A DNA stretch of 64,000 bases from Homalodisca vitripennis (GCF_021130785.1 NW_025776792.1:67181-131180), one strand, 5' to 3'. Positions 12,944 to 24,174 are shown, counted from the first letter of the stretch. Notes: generated from the letters alone by a model not told the origin. Program-made: numbers and translations.

Positions 12944-13781
12944 CTAGCCTAAACCCGCGGCTCCGCTCGCGTGGCAGTAGAGAGGGCTACATCAATCAAG
13001 CATCGAAAAGAAATACTAATTTTATTATACGTTTTTCCAATTAATTTATTGCTCTACTAATACATCGTAGCATATCATAAAATCTATTATAAAAGTTTTT
13101 TGTTTATTTTAATGCGTTTTGGTAAACAATGTTATTAGTTGTATTATTTGGAGCATAAATATAAAGGTTCTTCGGGTTTCCGACTCTTGAGCAAGCGACG
13201 TATAATTGACCGTGCGAGAAACATGAGGGTTCCAGATGGATTCCTGCGACGTTAAGTGATTGTCCTTGTGCCTTATTAATCGTCATTGCGAACGCAAGTC
13301 GAACGGGGAACTGAAGTCTCTTAAATTCAAATGGCAAGTCGGATGGAATTACTGATGGAAAATAACACTGTTCTTGGAAATTGTAAAAAAGATATCAAAT
13401 CACGTTTATCAAAAATTTGACATTTGTGACACGTTGTAAATGTCAAAAAATGTTTGTTTACATAGAAACGTCAAAAATATTTATGTTTACTTAGTTACTG
13501 TCAAAAATAACAACAATTTTTTGTCGCATTATATATGTTTACAAAGAACAGCTGATTAAAAATTTGAAAAGACTCTTTCACTTAATAACATATGTTTGCT
13601 GCAATGCATTTCTTACGGGTATTTCTGTAACCAGTGGGGCGGAATCCTGAATCGGGAAAGGGATAAAAAGTATCCTATAACCTTCAAGACGAACAAATTT
13701 AAAAAAAATTAGGCGAATCCGTCCAGCCGTTTGTGAGTGATGCTGTTACACACGAACAGTTTTCATTTTTATATATATAGA
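12944..13781 (-). mobile_element. Short Helitron with a helicase remnant
   Basis: Rolling-circle transposon, minus strand. The 5' end is TCTATATATATAAAAATG from 13781 and the 3' end is CTAG at 12947-12944, preceded by a GC-rich hairpin (GCGAGCGGAGCCGCGGG). It is inserted between A and T, as expected. Inside, 13104-13370 encodes the end of a Pif1-like helicase (FKRLQFPVRLAFAMTINKAQ, GQLYVACSRVGNPKNLYIY). The Rep domain and most of the helicase are deleted, so it is non-autonomous. Its 838 bp are the cleanest element in this stretch. Confidence 0.85.
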
Positions 13782-14879
13782 TTCTGAGATAATGAAACGT
13801 CAATAGTAAGTATTGATAATAATAAATATATAAAACTACAGCAAGTCTCTTTCATATTTTTATGATATAAAAATAATGTACATTAACTTTTCATGACATA
13901 AACTAATAACATACAGTCAGACAGACAATATTATATATTTATGCTACTAGCTAACGTGTTGCTCAAAATCGAACAAAAGTGAAATGTGTAGTTAAATACT
14001 AAAACCCAAACATTTAGTAAACAGCTGTTAAATTGTAGTTAGTAGACATCGATATAAAAATTGAATTTAGTTTGATCCAATGTCGAAGGATAGCGTCACT
14101 GTAGACCTTTACTGTATTAAAGTGATACCCGTACTGTTGTTAAAGTTCTAAGAAGTATTAGCAAATCTACGTAAATCTACCTTTAATTTGACACCTCAAA
14201 CGTTAATATCTATCAAGCCGTTATCGAATATTATGATTTCGAAGAAAAACCCCTAGCGTATCAATACAACGCTCCTACTGGGCTAACTTTTCTTCCTAGA
14301 GTAGTACATCACTGGGCCGCTATCATACACTTCCCCTCCACTGGCGAGCTATCCCACCATTACCCGCCTCTTCCCCTACTCAGGGCTCAGCTCGTTCCTC
14401 ACGTCCTCTACCAGCGTTTAGTTAATATCTTTCATTTTTTTATACTGTTGTAATTAAAATTTCTAAAGTTTCCCATCTTTCAGATTCTGAGAATTAATTC
14501 AATTTTTTGAAGTATTGTGAATTAAATTTTGGTCATAAAGTTTTAATATCAAGTTTTGTGTTATATTGATTTTGAGTATTTTGAGAAGAGAACTTTTATT
14601 TTATTTTGTTAATTTAAACCATTTTTTGAGAAGTATAAATTTTTAGTTTCATTTTAATTTTAATTCATTTTTAATCAGACTCTTAATTAGATTTGTTCGA
14701 TTGTGTGAAGTTTTGAAGAAAATCGAATCAAAAGTTTGTAAACTTTGTTAATTTTTTTGGTGAACTTAAATTTCGGAATAAATCAAGTATTTCCGAAAAA
14801 TTGTTTTGATTTACGAAGTATTAGCTCCACATAAATTTAATATATGTGCTATAATAACGGTACAGGGCGATGTTTTCCA
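13782..14879. other. AT-rich nested insert, unassigned
   Basis: This lies between the Helitron and the 5' fragment of LINE copy 2. A GC-richer patch at about 14270-14410 has no coding character that I recognise. It is probably remnants of another transposon. Confidence 0.4.
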
Positions 14880-15192
14880 ACATCACCGCAGGCTGGGCAG
14901 CATGCGCTGGCAGGCTGCTCCTGGTCTCCAACAGGCCGTGGGAGGTCGCTGGGGCAGCAGGAACCGCAGTCCGTGCTTCAGGAAGACGATCCGTGAAATG
15001 TCCAATGTGGCCTTTAGAAAGGCCTTTTGGGGCGCCAAAACTGGAACTAACTTTGGAAGCCGCGCAGGCATCCAGGAGAGCAGCCAGTGGCCCCGGAAGG
15101 CTTGTTTCTCCATCAGGGGGTGCCGGAGCACTTCCCTCGATATTCTCCATTGGATTCCGGAGTGGTTGATTTTTTGGTGTTTTCAAGTCCAC
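14880..15192 (-). CDS. ORF1 start of LINE copy 2, truncated by nested DNA
   Basis: The ATG at 15192 lies 26 bases inside the LINE 5' end and opens a Pro/Ala/Ser-rich frame (MDLKTPKNQPLRNPMENIEG, then GSAPAPPDGETSLPGPL) that stays open to about 14880. There GC-rich LINE sequence gives way to AT-rich nested DNA, and the frame ends at 14821. The length, position and composition fit the N-terminus of a gag-like ORF1, but no domain is recognisable. The frame contains an exact histone-type stem-loop (15009-15024), read as KGLSKGH. Confidence 0.5.
15009..15024 (-). promoter_or_regulatory. Histone-type stem-loop inside the LINE 5' region
   Basis: The minus strand reads GGCCTTTCTAAAGGCC, identical over all 16 bases to the H3 3' stem-loop at 3666. 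It is flanked by CCAAAA on the 5' side and ACATT on the 3' side, which also fit the SLBP-site consensus. It sits about 195 bases from the LINE 5' end, not at a histone 3' end. Confidence 0.65.
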
Positions 15193-15217
15193 GTCTAGAA
15201 GAAGAATGATGTGTGTG

Positions 15218-15226
15218 TGGCCGCGA
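15218..15226. repeat. 9-bp target-site duplication, right copy (TGGCCGCGA)
   Basis: Partner of 9493-9501; it marks the 5' junction of LINE copy 2 with H1. Confidence 0.9.
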
Positions 15227-15413
15227 TGTACTTTTTGATGGCCTGAAGAGACGAACCACCGCTCTCTTTCAGGTTCTTGATGGCCGCGTTCACCATGTCC
15301 GACGTCGGAGGGTGAGCCGGCTTGACGCGGGGCTTCTTGGTGGCGGCCGCGGCCTTCGCCTTCTTCGGCATGGGAGCGGCTGGCGCAGGTGCTGTTGTAG
15401 CGGAGTCTGCCAT
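15218..15413 (-). pseudogene. Histone H1, 5' half of a split pseudogene
   Basis: N-terminus and first part of the globular domain of H1. I chose the ATG at 15413 because the protein starts [20 protein letters not shown], a typical H1 N-terminus; an in-frame ATG at 15515 lacks H1 character. The globular domain begins [20 protein letters not shown] and runs to AIKKYIAA, where the LINE interrupts it. The N-terminal coding sequence itself has no lesion. The second half is at 9056-9501. Confidence 0.88.
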
Positions 15414-17135
15414 TCTGTATGTCGGGGAAATCAGATGGCGCCGCAGCCAGCCGTGACTCGGCTCGCGACCCGAGTACCGTACAGAGGTCGCCGGGCGGCG
15501 ACGTCTCATCGCCACGCCAGTCTGCCGGATTTTAGTCGTTTCTCGACACTAAAACCTCTCGTAAACAGTATGTACGATCCTGATTAAACGTAAAAATCCG
15601 TATTTCCTATGGCCGAGACGTCTTACCACCGATAGGCGAGTAGAATTCCGTTTTAAAACTACTTTTAAACGTCACCGGACAGTATTTAGTGGAGGTCGAA
15701 CCCCGTCTGTACGCGTTACACAGCCGAAAAACGGACTATAAAAACTATAAACGCGGTCTAATATCGAATTTCACACGTTTTTATTGTACACTGAACGTGT
15801 CCGGAGGGCTGCAAAGAGGTGCGGAGCACATGATCTAACCGACACGACGGTGAAACGCAATAAAGTGAGGCCCTGTTGACACAAGTGCCGTGACGGTGTG
15901 TACTCTACATACCGGTCAGAGAAATGCGCCCGTCAAGTCTGTATGACTAATACGGACTAAAGGAATATTTTTATCTATTAATCCGAGAGGGAACAGAGTG
16001 TTTAAGTAAATATTTATGTCCAATTTACACCCAGTGAGTGTTACGAAACGCCTAGTTCAATGAGACCGCTTAACGGTGTAAGAGATAACAACGTGCCGTA
16101 AATGTAAAAACGTGAGTTACAATTATTGTCTATACAGATTTTTTTATTTTGTTTTCTTCATAGGAGTAAAATTACATATTATTTTCAGTATCAAGATTAA
16201 AATATTATCAAAGACGGTAACGATCGACCTTGATTGAATGCCGTCAGAGAATTGAATAGTGCAATAATATGGTTTCTTACATTAAGATATCAGTGATGTA
16301 ATTAAACTCGTTACATGTATATACTCCGGGCGTGAATCCGATTGAATAGCGTTTATTATAATTATTATTTAAAACCACTGTACTAATTAGGTGGGAAAAG
16401 CAGTCGAAGAATACGTAAATGAACGTCTGCTGACACCAAACTAACAATATTGAATCGTTTGTTTTTCTTCTATATGTTTATTCTTGTTACGATTTAAATT
16501 ATTTACGTTGAAATTTCGTTTCTGTTATTTTTAATTTCAGACAATACGGTAATAGTCGTCTATAGTGTGTACGGACCATATTCACAACTTTACAAGGGCA
16601 GTGAAGAGAAATTGGAGTAACTATATTAAAATAAAGTTCTTTTCGATTGCTAGTACTGGGCGATATCCAACGGAGGCCACAATCACAGTACTAGGTGTAA
16701 ATCGCCTAACACTGATTAACACGTGGTATCCTGATACGAAAGTATAAACATAATTTATAGCCATGGAAAATGTTAATAATAGCACAGAAAAGAGATTAAA
16801 AAACATTATTTGTATAAGTACATCAACTATGGTACCTTAATAATTTAAAACATATGAATAAAATCTTTAAAAGGAACAATTTAAAGTGTTTATAATATTT
16901 AATATTCTTACTCATTCTGAGAGTGTAAAAAGTGATCCACTGATCTACTCAGTTAAATTACAATACAATGGTACATGGTTTAAGTAAGAAAAAACTTTGA
17001 TTACGTTGGCATCTGAGTTCACACTTCAATCTCATCTTATCTCAACTTTTCTCCTTTAACCTCTTTATAGCTGGACTTGTTTTCTTTATTTTAGAAATGT
17101 GTTATTGAATCTGTTTAGTATACACACTTTGAAAT
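15414..17135. other. H1 upstream region and intergenic spacer
   Basis: The 100-bp GC-rich stretch before the H1 start probably holds the old H1 promoter, but I see no clear TATA or CCAAT box. From about 15600 to 17100 the sequence is AT-rich with no recognisable gene. A TTTATTTTAG|AA motif near 17094 could be an acceptor for an upstream non-coding exon of the gene starting at 17136. Confidence 0.45.
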
Positions 17136-17194
17136 ATGTTTTGTGTAAGTTTAGCTGTATTGCTGTTTTGCTGCACCATCTGCTACTGTGCTGT
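17136..17194 (+). CDS. Signal-peptide exon of the GMC oxidoreductase (exon 1)
   Basis: A 59-bp coding exon. The ATG at 17136 opens MFCVSLAVLLFCCTICYCAV, a compact hydrophobic signal peptide with a plausible cleavage after YCA. It ends at a consensus donor GTAAGT (17195-17200) after two bases of a codon. The exon at 41253 starts with the one base needed to complete the codon and continues in the GMC frame, giving YCAV-DQCGETHETYSNW. Both the phase and the need for a secretion signal on an insect GMC enzyme support the join. The intron would be about 24 kb, filled with transposons. There is no transcript evidence, so the join remains an inference. Confidence 0.62.
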
Positions 17195-17435
17195 GTAAGT
17201 ATATAAAATGTATTAATAATTATTCTGAAAAATATCAATAAGAAAATAATATATTTATGGCGTCATTGTTTAAAGATTGTTTAAAAATGAATTGCAATAC
17301 AAGTTGCATAATCAGGTTTTGTTCTAATACTACAATTCTCAAACGATTTAGATTGTTCGTATAGGAAATGTGTATGATAGTGTTACAAAAGTCTTGTAGG
17401 AAGAGCTGTAACTCCCAATGGTTATAATCAGTACA

Positions 17436-18293
17436 AGTACGCGCGCTGAAGGTTCGGCCCTGTCGTTGCCCTACTAACCAAATAAAAACATTGACTCTCC
17501 AATGATCCGTCACGGACGGCAATGTTTAATTCTCGCTCGACAATCAATTTATGGTTAGACCAACTTCCTGTACAAATAAAATTCTGAAACTTCGCAGATC
17601 TATTTTCCTGTGTATGCCAATGCTAATAGATGTATTAAGTTTCAATATTTTATTACTTTTCTTCAATAAAATATATTTTAAAATTAACTGTGCCAAAATT
17701 GTGATACAAAAAAGTTTGTATGTGAGGATTTTTTTTATTATTTGGTCAGGAAACTTTCACCAGCGGGAAAGTTTTTCTGAATGAACTGAATTTAATTTTA
17801 GATTTAACTTTTTTCAGATACATAGTTTAGGTTAGCCGTAACTTAGTCTGAAGTGGAATGTATCACCGACACCGCTGCCCTACAGTTTATGGCCCATTCA
17901 CGTAAATGCAACACGGCAATACCATTTGAAAGTTTAACATTGAATCACTTTGCAATAGTTTATTTCTGAAAAAAAAACACTTTTGGCCATAGTGGTGATC
18001 TGTGATAAACTAAAAGTTTAAACTTTAATGAAATTATGTTGAATTTCATTGTATTATATTCGAATAGAAAGTGTTTTGGGGTGTATTGTTTATACACTAA
18101 TTTTATGACAGATGAATGAATACGAAACACTGATGTATAAAGAATCCTGAGAACAGGGACAATAAATATTCAGACTGCAGCGGGCCAAACATTGGCGGAT
18201 GTCTGCAGAACAGTTGTTATATCGAGCAATCCACCCGTCCCCCCGCCATAGTCTGCTCGGTTGACTCGGAGCCGAACCTTCAGCGCGCGTACT
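17436..18293. mobile_element. MITE with perfect 23-bp TIRs and 5-bp TSD
   Basis: Terminal sequences beginning AGTACGCGCGCTGAAGG are perfectly inverted over 23 bp (17436-17458 and 18271-18293). They are flanked by GTACA on both sides (17431-17435 and 18294-18298). The 858-bp interior has no coding content. A 5-bp duplication is uncommon; the termini do not look like Transib, so the superfamily is open. It lies about 240 bp inside the GMC intron. Confidence 0.85.
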
Positions 18294-18334
18294 GTACACA
18301 AGTAAGTAGGTAACTTAATTACCGGCATTACCTG

Positions 18335-18420
18335 TGAATGTTGAGTTTAGCTTCATTCCACCTTCTGCTTAGTGCAGTGTCTTAAATCTGACACTGGTAC
18401 AGAATGACTCCTGGAATCTG
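18335..18420. repeat. Dispersed repeat with GTGAATGTTGAG end
   Basis: GTGAATGTTGAGTTTAGC followed by a segment containing TGCTTAGTGCAG also occurs, in either orientation, at 25580-25670, 29965-30050 and 31430-31500. At 29965 the unit is palindromic. It is probably a small MITE family. Confidence 0.5.
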
Positions 18421-18559
18421 GAGTCCATGTCTGTTTGGAGATTGAAACAAAGTCAGAGGACAAATGTTGAAAAGAAACTCTGCATTGTTTTGACACTAGA
18501 CAACAAAAGAGGTCTGTCTAGTTTACCTAGCAGCTATTTAGTGTAATCAACAACACCAT

Positions 18560-19470
18560 TCGAAGGATGAGCATGATCTATCTCCAGGCATGTTTAGACC
18601 TAAAAAAGGATTTTAATTCTGTAGATAGGAGCAATTTTTTAATAAATTAAATGCGAATGAAGTTCATAGAACCTCATTGTCTTCTCTTAAAACTTTCTCC
18701 AATAGGCTTCAAATAATCACGATAAACCATGTGAATACAACATTATTAGACTAACTTTAAATGGAAAATTGTTTCTTTTCGTGGATGACACATTAATTAT
18801 TCTAAAAGAGAGAATAAAATGATGCTAAAATTAAAGCCCAAAAATATCTTTTAATTTTAAAGAAATGGGTTTATCTGAATTATTTTTCTCTTTGGATATC
18901 TAAAATAAGATTTATGTCACAAGCTTCAAGACTTATTAATCCATAGTTGCAATAACCACCTTAATTTGTGTTGTGATAGTCCAAACAGAAAGCAAATTGT
19001 TACAAATATTTAGGCGTGTTTTTTTTTATTTCTGAATGAAATGGTCAGAGCATGTTCGCTTTTTGAATGTTAAAATTAGAAAATATACTTATGCGTTTAG
19101 AAAATGTAGTGAAATTTTAGGTGATAAGTATGCAACAATTGGGTTATTTTGCTTATGTACAATTAATTTTACCTTTTGGAATTATTGCATGGAATGGCAC
19201 ATATAAGTTCATCCTTCAACCACATTTTACAACATAAAAATATAGTTAAAAGTGGGTTTAAAAAATCAAAACGTTACCCTACTAACACTATTCTCTGTGA
19301 AATTTCTGTTCTAATTATTCTACAACTCCTTTAAAACCTATTATACATATCTATAAACATTTTTTGACATTTTAAATTTAATTTCACACAACACTAGATA
19401 CTCTAAAAATGTAACAATGGTGTCTTTTTTGATTAGACATGATTGTTGAGAACTAAATCATTCTCAACAA
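18560..19470 (+). pseudogene. Highly degraded reverse-transcriptase relic
   Basis: With several frame changes, the plus strand still shows LDLKKDFNSVDR (palm block), LFVDDTLIILKE (catalytic xxDD block), then WSEHVRFLNVKIRKYTYAFRK and an IIAWNGTY-like thumb. This order matches LINE reverse transcriptases. Stops and shifts are everywhere, so this is an old insertion in the GMC intron. Confidence 0.5.
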
Positions 19471-20234
19471 CTAATATTTTATATTTCTTATGCCTTCTAC
19501 ACTAATCTCTGTTCTCGTTCTTTCAATTCTATATTAAATTCTCCGTCAATTGTAATATTTCAAACTTGGATCACTAATAGATAGATAGATTTATTGATCT
19601 TTAAACATTTACATGCAATGGATCTCGTCACAATATGATGCAATTACAATTTGCAAGTTAAAAAAACAGATCACGAATTACATTCAAATATATATATATA
19701 TATATACATAACATATAAACAATGGTAATCAATCGTGCAGTAAACTCATAGTTAAATCACGGGCATAATACCGTTGAATCAAAGCGATAGCTAAAAGCAA
19801 TAGTTAATAAGTTAAAAAGTGGTTTTTAATAATATTAAGTTAAAAAGTTAAGTAGACTAATAGCAATGTAAAAACAAACAAAACGTGCAACCCAGTGCAA
19901 GAAATTAATTTAACTTAACATGCGAACGTAACATGGAAAAATGATACTTTTAAAATTGTAACAGAGGCAAAAAATAATCAAATAAGCTACAGTTTAGGTA
20001 AAAATTAAAATACACATGTAACTTATATCTCCTCAAACATTAACATGCTAATGTCAGAACTGTAAAATTCATCGAGTTTGTAAAAAGGTTTTTCAATAAG
20101 CCAATCATCCATGACTTTCTTAAATCGTTTTACACTGACATTCTGAGCACTTAAATGTAATTTATTAAAAAGCGATATACCAACAAACTCATAGGAAAAC
20201 AAGATCTTACTCAATCTTGTGTATGGTCTATTAA

Positions 20235-21916
20235 TTAAATCTCTATTTCTAGTAATATAATATGTACATGCTTGTTAAGCGAGAAGCTTCTAAAATTTTT
20301 CTTAACATGCAACAAAGCAAAAAGTATGTAAAGATTTACCACTGTTAATATTTTTAATTTTACAAATATAGGTCTGCAGTGAGCTCTGGGATCACACCCA
20401 TCCAAAATTCTCATGGCCTTCTTCTGCGTGATCAAAACACTGTTTATGCCACTGGAGTTGCCCCAAAAAATCAAACCATAAGCTATCGTGCTATGAAAAG
20501 ATGCAAAATAAACTATTCTTAAGCTATCATTTGGTATGAATTGTTTAAGGTGTCTTAGAAGGTAAATCACTCTATGCAACTTTTTACACACATAGTCAAC
20601 ATGAGGATTCCAGGATAGCTTTGGATCAAGTATAATTCCCAAAAGCTTCACCGTTTGGCTACTGTCATTATTTCCATGGTTACTAAAAGAAAAATAAATT
20701 TTTTTTGTTTTCTCTACATTCATCAGAAACATGTTGGCTCTGTACCAGTTATTCGCCTGTATAAGTAAACTATCCGTCTCTGTCTGCAAGGAAGCGATTG
20801 ATAAGCGTGATGTGGCAAAAGTTGCATCATCAGCAAACATTACAGATTTCGAGCTTACACAAGAAAACAAGTCGTTTACCATAACTATGAATAGAAATGG
20901 GCCCAGCACCGACCCCTGTGGTACTCCGTACTTAACCTCAGAATATTCAGAAAACTTTCCATTTGGACAAACTGTTTGGTACCTTTCACTGAGGCATGAC
21001 TTGAAAAGAGCTTGTTGGCGGTCAATCACACCATACAATTCTAGTTTTTTTTTTTTTTTTTTTTTTTTTTTATCAGGAGTATGTCCTGATCGACACAGTC
21101 AAAGGCCTTTGCCTGTAGGTCACACAAGACGGCACCAGTGGATAATCCCACTTCAAGATTAGAATGGATGAAGGATATAAGCTCATCGACTGCATCGATC
21201 GTGGACCTCCCCGGCCTGAAACCAAACTGACTAGTGCTAAAAATATTGTTTTGTTCAAAGAAAGTACTCACCTGACTTTGTATAACTACTTCAAAAATTT
21301 TGGAGAAGACAGGGACCAGGGAGATCGGTCTATAACTGTCACATTCATTGTTGTTACCCTTCTTAAATATTGGAACAACCTTTGATACTTTAAGTTTGGC
21401 TGGAAAATTGCTTTCCATGAGACAATTATTTATACACATGGATAAGGGAACGGCAATTTCATGTATGACACACTTTTTGTACAGCGGACATATTGTACTG
21501 TAGATGTCGCAACTTTTAGTTGACTTGAGCCTGGCCACTACACTCACAATATCACTAGGGCTGACTGTATTCCATCGGAAACTCTCGGTTGGTACAGGAA
21601 TTTGAGTCTGGATGAGGTCAATAGCAGAAGTGTTTGTCGGCTGGATACTCCTCCTCACCTCTTCGACACCGGCAGTGAAGAACTTATTGAGGTTGTCTGC
21701 ATCAGGAGCTGCGTGTGTAGCAGATGAGGCACCGGACTCCATTTTGATGACCTGCCACGCTGCTTTACATTTATTGCTAGCAGTTGCAATAAAGTTCTCG
21801 TTGAATTTCTTCTTAGCTTGACACAGGGCAATTTTGTAGTGTTTCTTGGCAATTTTATAGGAGTTTATATCACTCTCCAGGCCAGTTGTTTGGGAACGAC
21901 GAAACAAGCTCATCAC
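20235..21916 (-). pseudogene. Reverse transcriptase split by an A27 run
   Basis: The RT upstream part (21916-21041) reads FPAKLKVSKVVPIFKKG, SYRPISLVPVFSKIFEV, QFGFRPGRSTIDAVDELI and AVLCDLQAKAFDCVDQDIL. It then enters an A27 homopolymer that destroys the frame. The downstream part (21038-20235) resumes with YGVIDRQQALFKSCL, YGVPQGSVLGPFLFIVMVND, SVMFADDATF (catalytic FADD) and VKLLGIILDPKLSWNPHVD, plus a thumb. Apart from the homopolymer, both halves are remarkably open, so the copy is young or the run is an assembly or sequencing problem. Confidence 0.8.
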
Positions 21917-22015
21917 TATGTTTTTAAGATTGTCCAGTTAAGGTGTATACCACTTAGCTCTATTAGCCGGTTTTTTTGAAGGCTTAATTTTCTTTTCTGG
22001 CAAATGAATGTCCAA

Positions 22016-22900
22016 TCAGTAGACAAAAGTTTGATGGAACCTATTATATGAGGTTTCTAAGTCCACATCAGATAGCATGCTTACCCAATCGAGTGTATCC
22101 AGGCAGCGTTTGAAATCTGTAAGAGCACCTAGTGGTAATGGGCGGTGTTTAATAGGCAAAACCTTTTGATTTTGTACATCATTGGTACACAGATTTGAAT
22201 GTGCAAGAAGTTCGATACTCATGAACTTATGATCAGAAATAGGCCAATCCAAAACCTCAGTCAGGTAAGATGAGGGAGTCAAATTGGTAGCAATGTTATC
22301 AATACATGCTAGGTCTCTAGTAGGTTCATAGTTCGTGCAATACAAACCAGCAGAGCGAAGAATGTTATGCAGCACAGTAGTTTCCTTCGAATTTCCGCAG
22401 AGCTCGATGTTAAAATCTGCACAAATTACAAGGTCACAATTTAATTTTGTCAGATATTCCAGTAGAGCCTCCAATTGATCAAAGGAAATTTTACTGTTAC
22501 TTCCACTTGGTCTGTTTATAGCTATTACGATTGTTTTAGGGTAAAATAGTCTAACAGCACAGGCTTCAAAGTTCATTTCTATACAGAACCTCTCAACATC
22601 AACCACACAGTATTTTATTGCATCACAGACAAACACAGCAGCACCACCATGAATCGAGTGACGCCTGCAATAAATCGAAGCTAATTTAAATCCCTTAAAA
22701 TTATACAGAGTACAGTTGTCATGATTTAGCCAGTGTTCTGCAAAACAAAGGACTGAGAACAGTTCAGTGGTCATCAAAGCTTCAATTTCCAGCAATTTGT
22801 TTGTTATGTATTGTACATTGCCAAATAAGATTTTCCGATTAGCTCTACATCCTGAGTCAGAATTGACTTTAAACTCAGTTATAGGAGACACAGATCTCAC
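22016..22900 (-). pseudogene. LINE endonuclease (EEP-type) domain
   Basis: Apurinic-type endonuclease domain of ORF2. It starts ILFGNVQYITNKLLEIEAL, then LCFAEHWLNH (catalytic Glu block), SIHGGAAVFV, VIAINRPSGSNSK, LVICADFNIELCGNS (Asp/Asn block) and LDWPISDHKFMSIEL (the SDH active-site His). The catalytic blocks are all present. The frame ends at 22016, before the RT frame. Confidence 0.78.
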
Positions 22901-23118
22901 ACTGTTGTTTATGTTGGATTTAAAGAGGACACAACTTTTTCTAAAAAATCTATATCCGCAGAGTTGGTCTTAGCCTCCTGTTGGCTTTGAGGGTTACGAG
23001 GGGGGCGGAACATTCTTACCAGAGCTCCTTCAGGCCAATGCTCTGGATTTAGAGCATCTTTAACTTTGTGCTCTGGCAACCCAATTTTATAGGATTTGTA
23101 GGTGTTATATTTAGACGT

Positions 23119-24049
23119 CTACCCTTCAATAACCACTTCAGATCCTATGTTACATTTCACGTAATTTGAGAGTGTGTTTTCATCTACTTTAGTTGAAAGC
23201 CTAGAAATAAAAAGCCATTTATTTCTACTTACTGTGGGGATGTCAGCAGTCGATTTGGTACCAATAATTATTGCAGTAGGCCTAGGCCTAGGCTTGTTTT
23301 GGTTAAGACCAACTTGTCTTTGGGCTTGGTTACTTTGCATCTTCTTCCTCCTAGATGAGACTAGTTGAAATTTAGCAGATTTGTCTTGACTAATCTGCGA
23401 AGGTATTGGTGCAGTTTCCTTGGGAGGTGCAAGTACTTCAGAGTAAGTTTGCTTTTCAACAACAGGGGTTGGTTTAATTACATTATTATCATACTAGGCT
23501 TGGTAGGCCTGTTGTTTATTGAGGTCTGGATTTGGTTGATAGATGTTAAATTTGTTTCAATTTGGTCACTATCAATAAGTGACGAGTCAGACTGATTTTG
23601 ATGAGGTAAATATGCATGTACACGCCTAATATAATCAGAATGAGAGTTTAATACTGTTCTAACCTCAATTTGCTTGTCACGCATATTGATCATAATAAAG
23701 GACATTTCCTTGTAATTTTCGGATAATACTGAGATTTGATCTGTTAAGATCTTAATATAATCAAAACACTCGCAACAAACTGATTTATCCGCATTGGTAG
23801 GTTTTTCATAATCTTTACGGTAAGCAGATTTCATATAGGTTAACCAGGACCGGCATGATGCACATAACCACAAGCTCACTTCACCAATACTTTTCAAATT
23901 ATTGTAATCCATGTCAGATATGTTTACACAAGACCACAAGACGTGTGATACATTTTCCCACACTTTCCCGAACAAGTAACAGCTTTACTTCGCGCGGTAA
24001 CTTTTCTTTTACAGGAACCACAACTCAACTCATCTTCACCGTTCGCCAT
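23119..24049 (-). pseudogene. LINE ORF1 with PHD-like finger, frameshifted
   Basis: From the ATG at 24049 it reads MANGEDELSCGSCKRKV and SGKCGKMYHTSC, a PHD-like zinc finger, then shifts frame at about 23945. The second part reads WLCASCRSWL (end of the finger) and a coiled-coil-like segment (ILTDQISVLSENYKEMSFI). A further frame (23340-23119) has KWLFISRLSTKVDENTLSNY, an RRM-like region. The plan matches the ORF1 at 32664-33897. Confidence 0.7.
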
Positions 24050-24174
24050 TTTTTTTTTTTTTTTTTTTTTTTACTAATTGGCTGCTCCATATTGACTTTG
24101 ATCTTGCCTGTCCCGTGATGGACCTGATCGGAACTCCCCCTCCCTTCACCACCTGGTGTAACAGATTAGTTTAA

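Larger units (their letters stand above)
9502..15217 (-). mobile_element. Histone-associated LINE, copy 2, inserted in H1 and carrying nested elements
   Basis: By the TSD logic, everything between 9502 and 15217 entered H1 as one LINE plus later nested insertions. The 3' end (9502-9680) has the same C-run and GCC-type tail as copy 1. RT sequence covers 9662-11240, and the 5' end (about 14880-15217) holds an ORF1-like start. The middle of the element, including the endonuclease, is missing and replaced by about 3.6 kb of AT-rich DNA with a DD82E transposase relic and a Helitron. Confidence 0.82.
19575..24110 (-). mobile_element. CR1/Jockey-group LINE with an (ATCT)n tail, nearly full length
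   Basis: Minus-strand element with ORF1 (24049 to about 23119), endonuclease (22900-22016), RT (about 21916-20235) and a 3' UTR ending AATAAATCTATCTATC at about 19600-19575 in place of poly(A). Two long poly(T) runs (21045-21071 and 24049-24072 on the plus strand) lie inside the RT frame and directly before the ORF1 start. It is in antisense orientation in the GMC intron. Confidence 0.75.

Noticed and set aside
14870..15169. Open frames on the plus strand opposite the LINE 5' fragment
   Set aside because: The GC-rich LINE fragment is open in several frames; the minus-strand frame has the ATG near the element 5' end and is the better choice.
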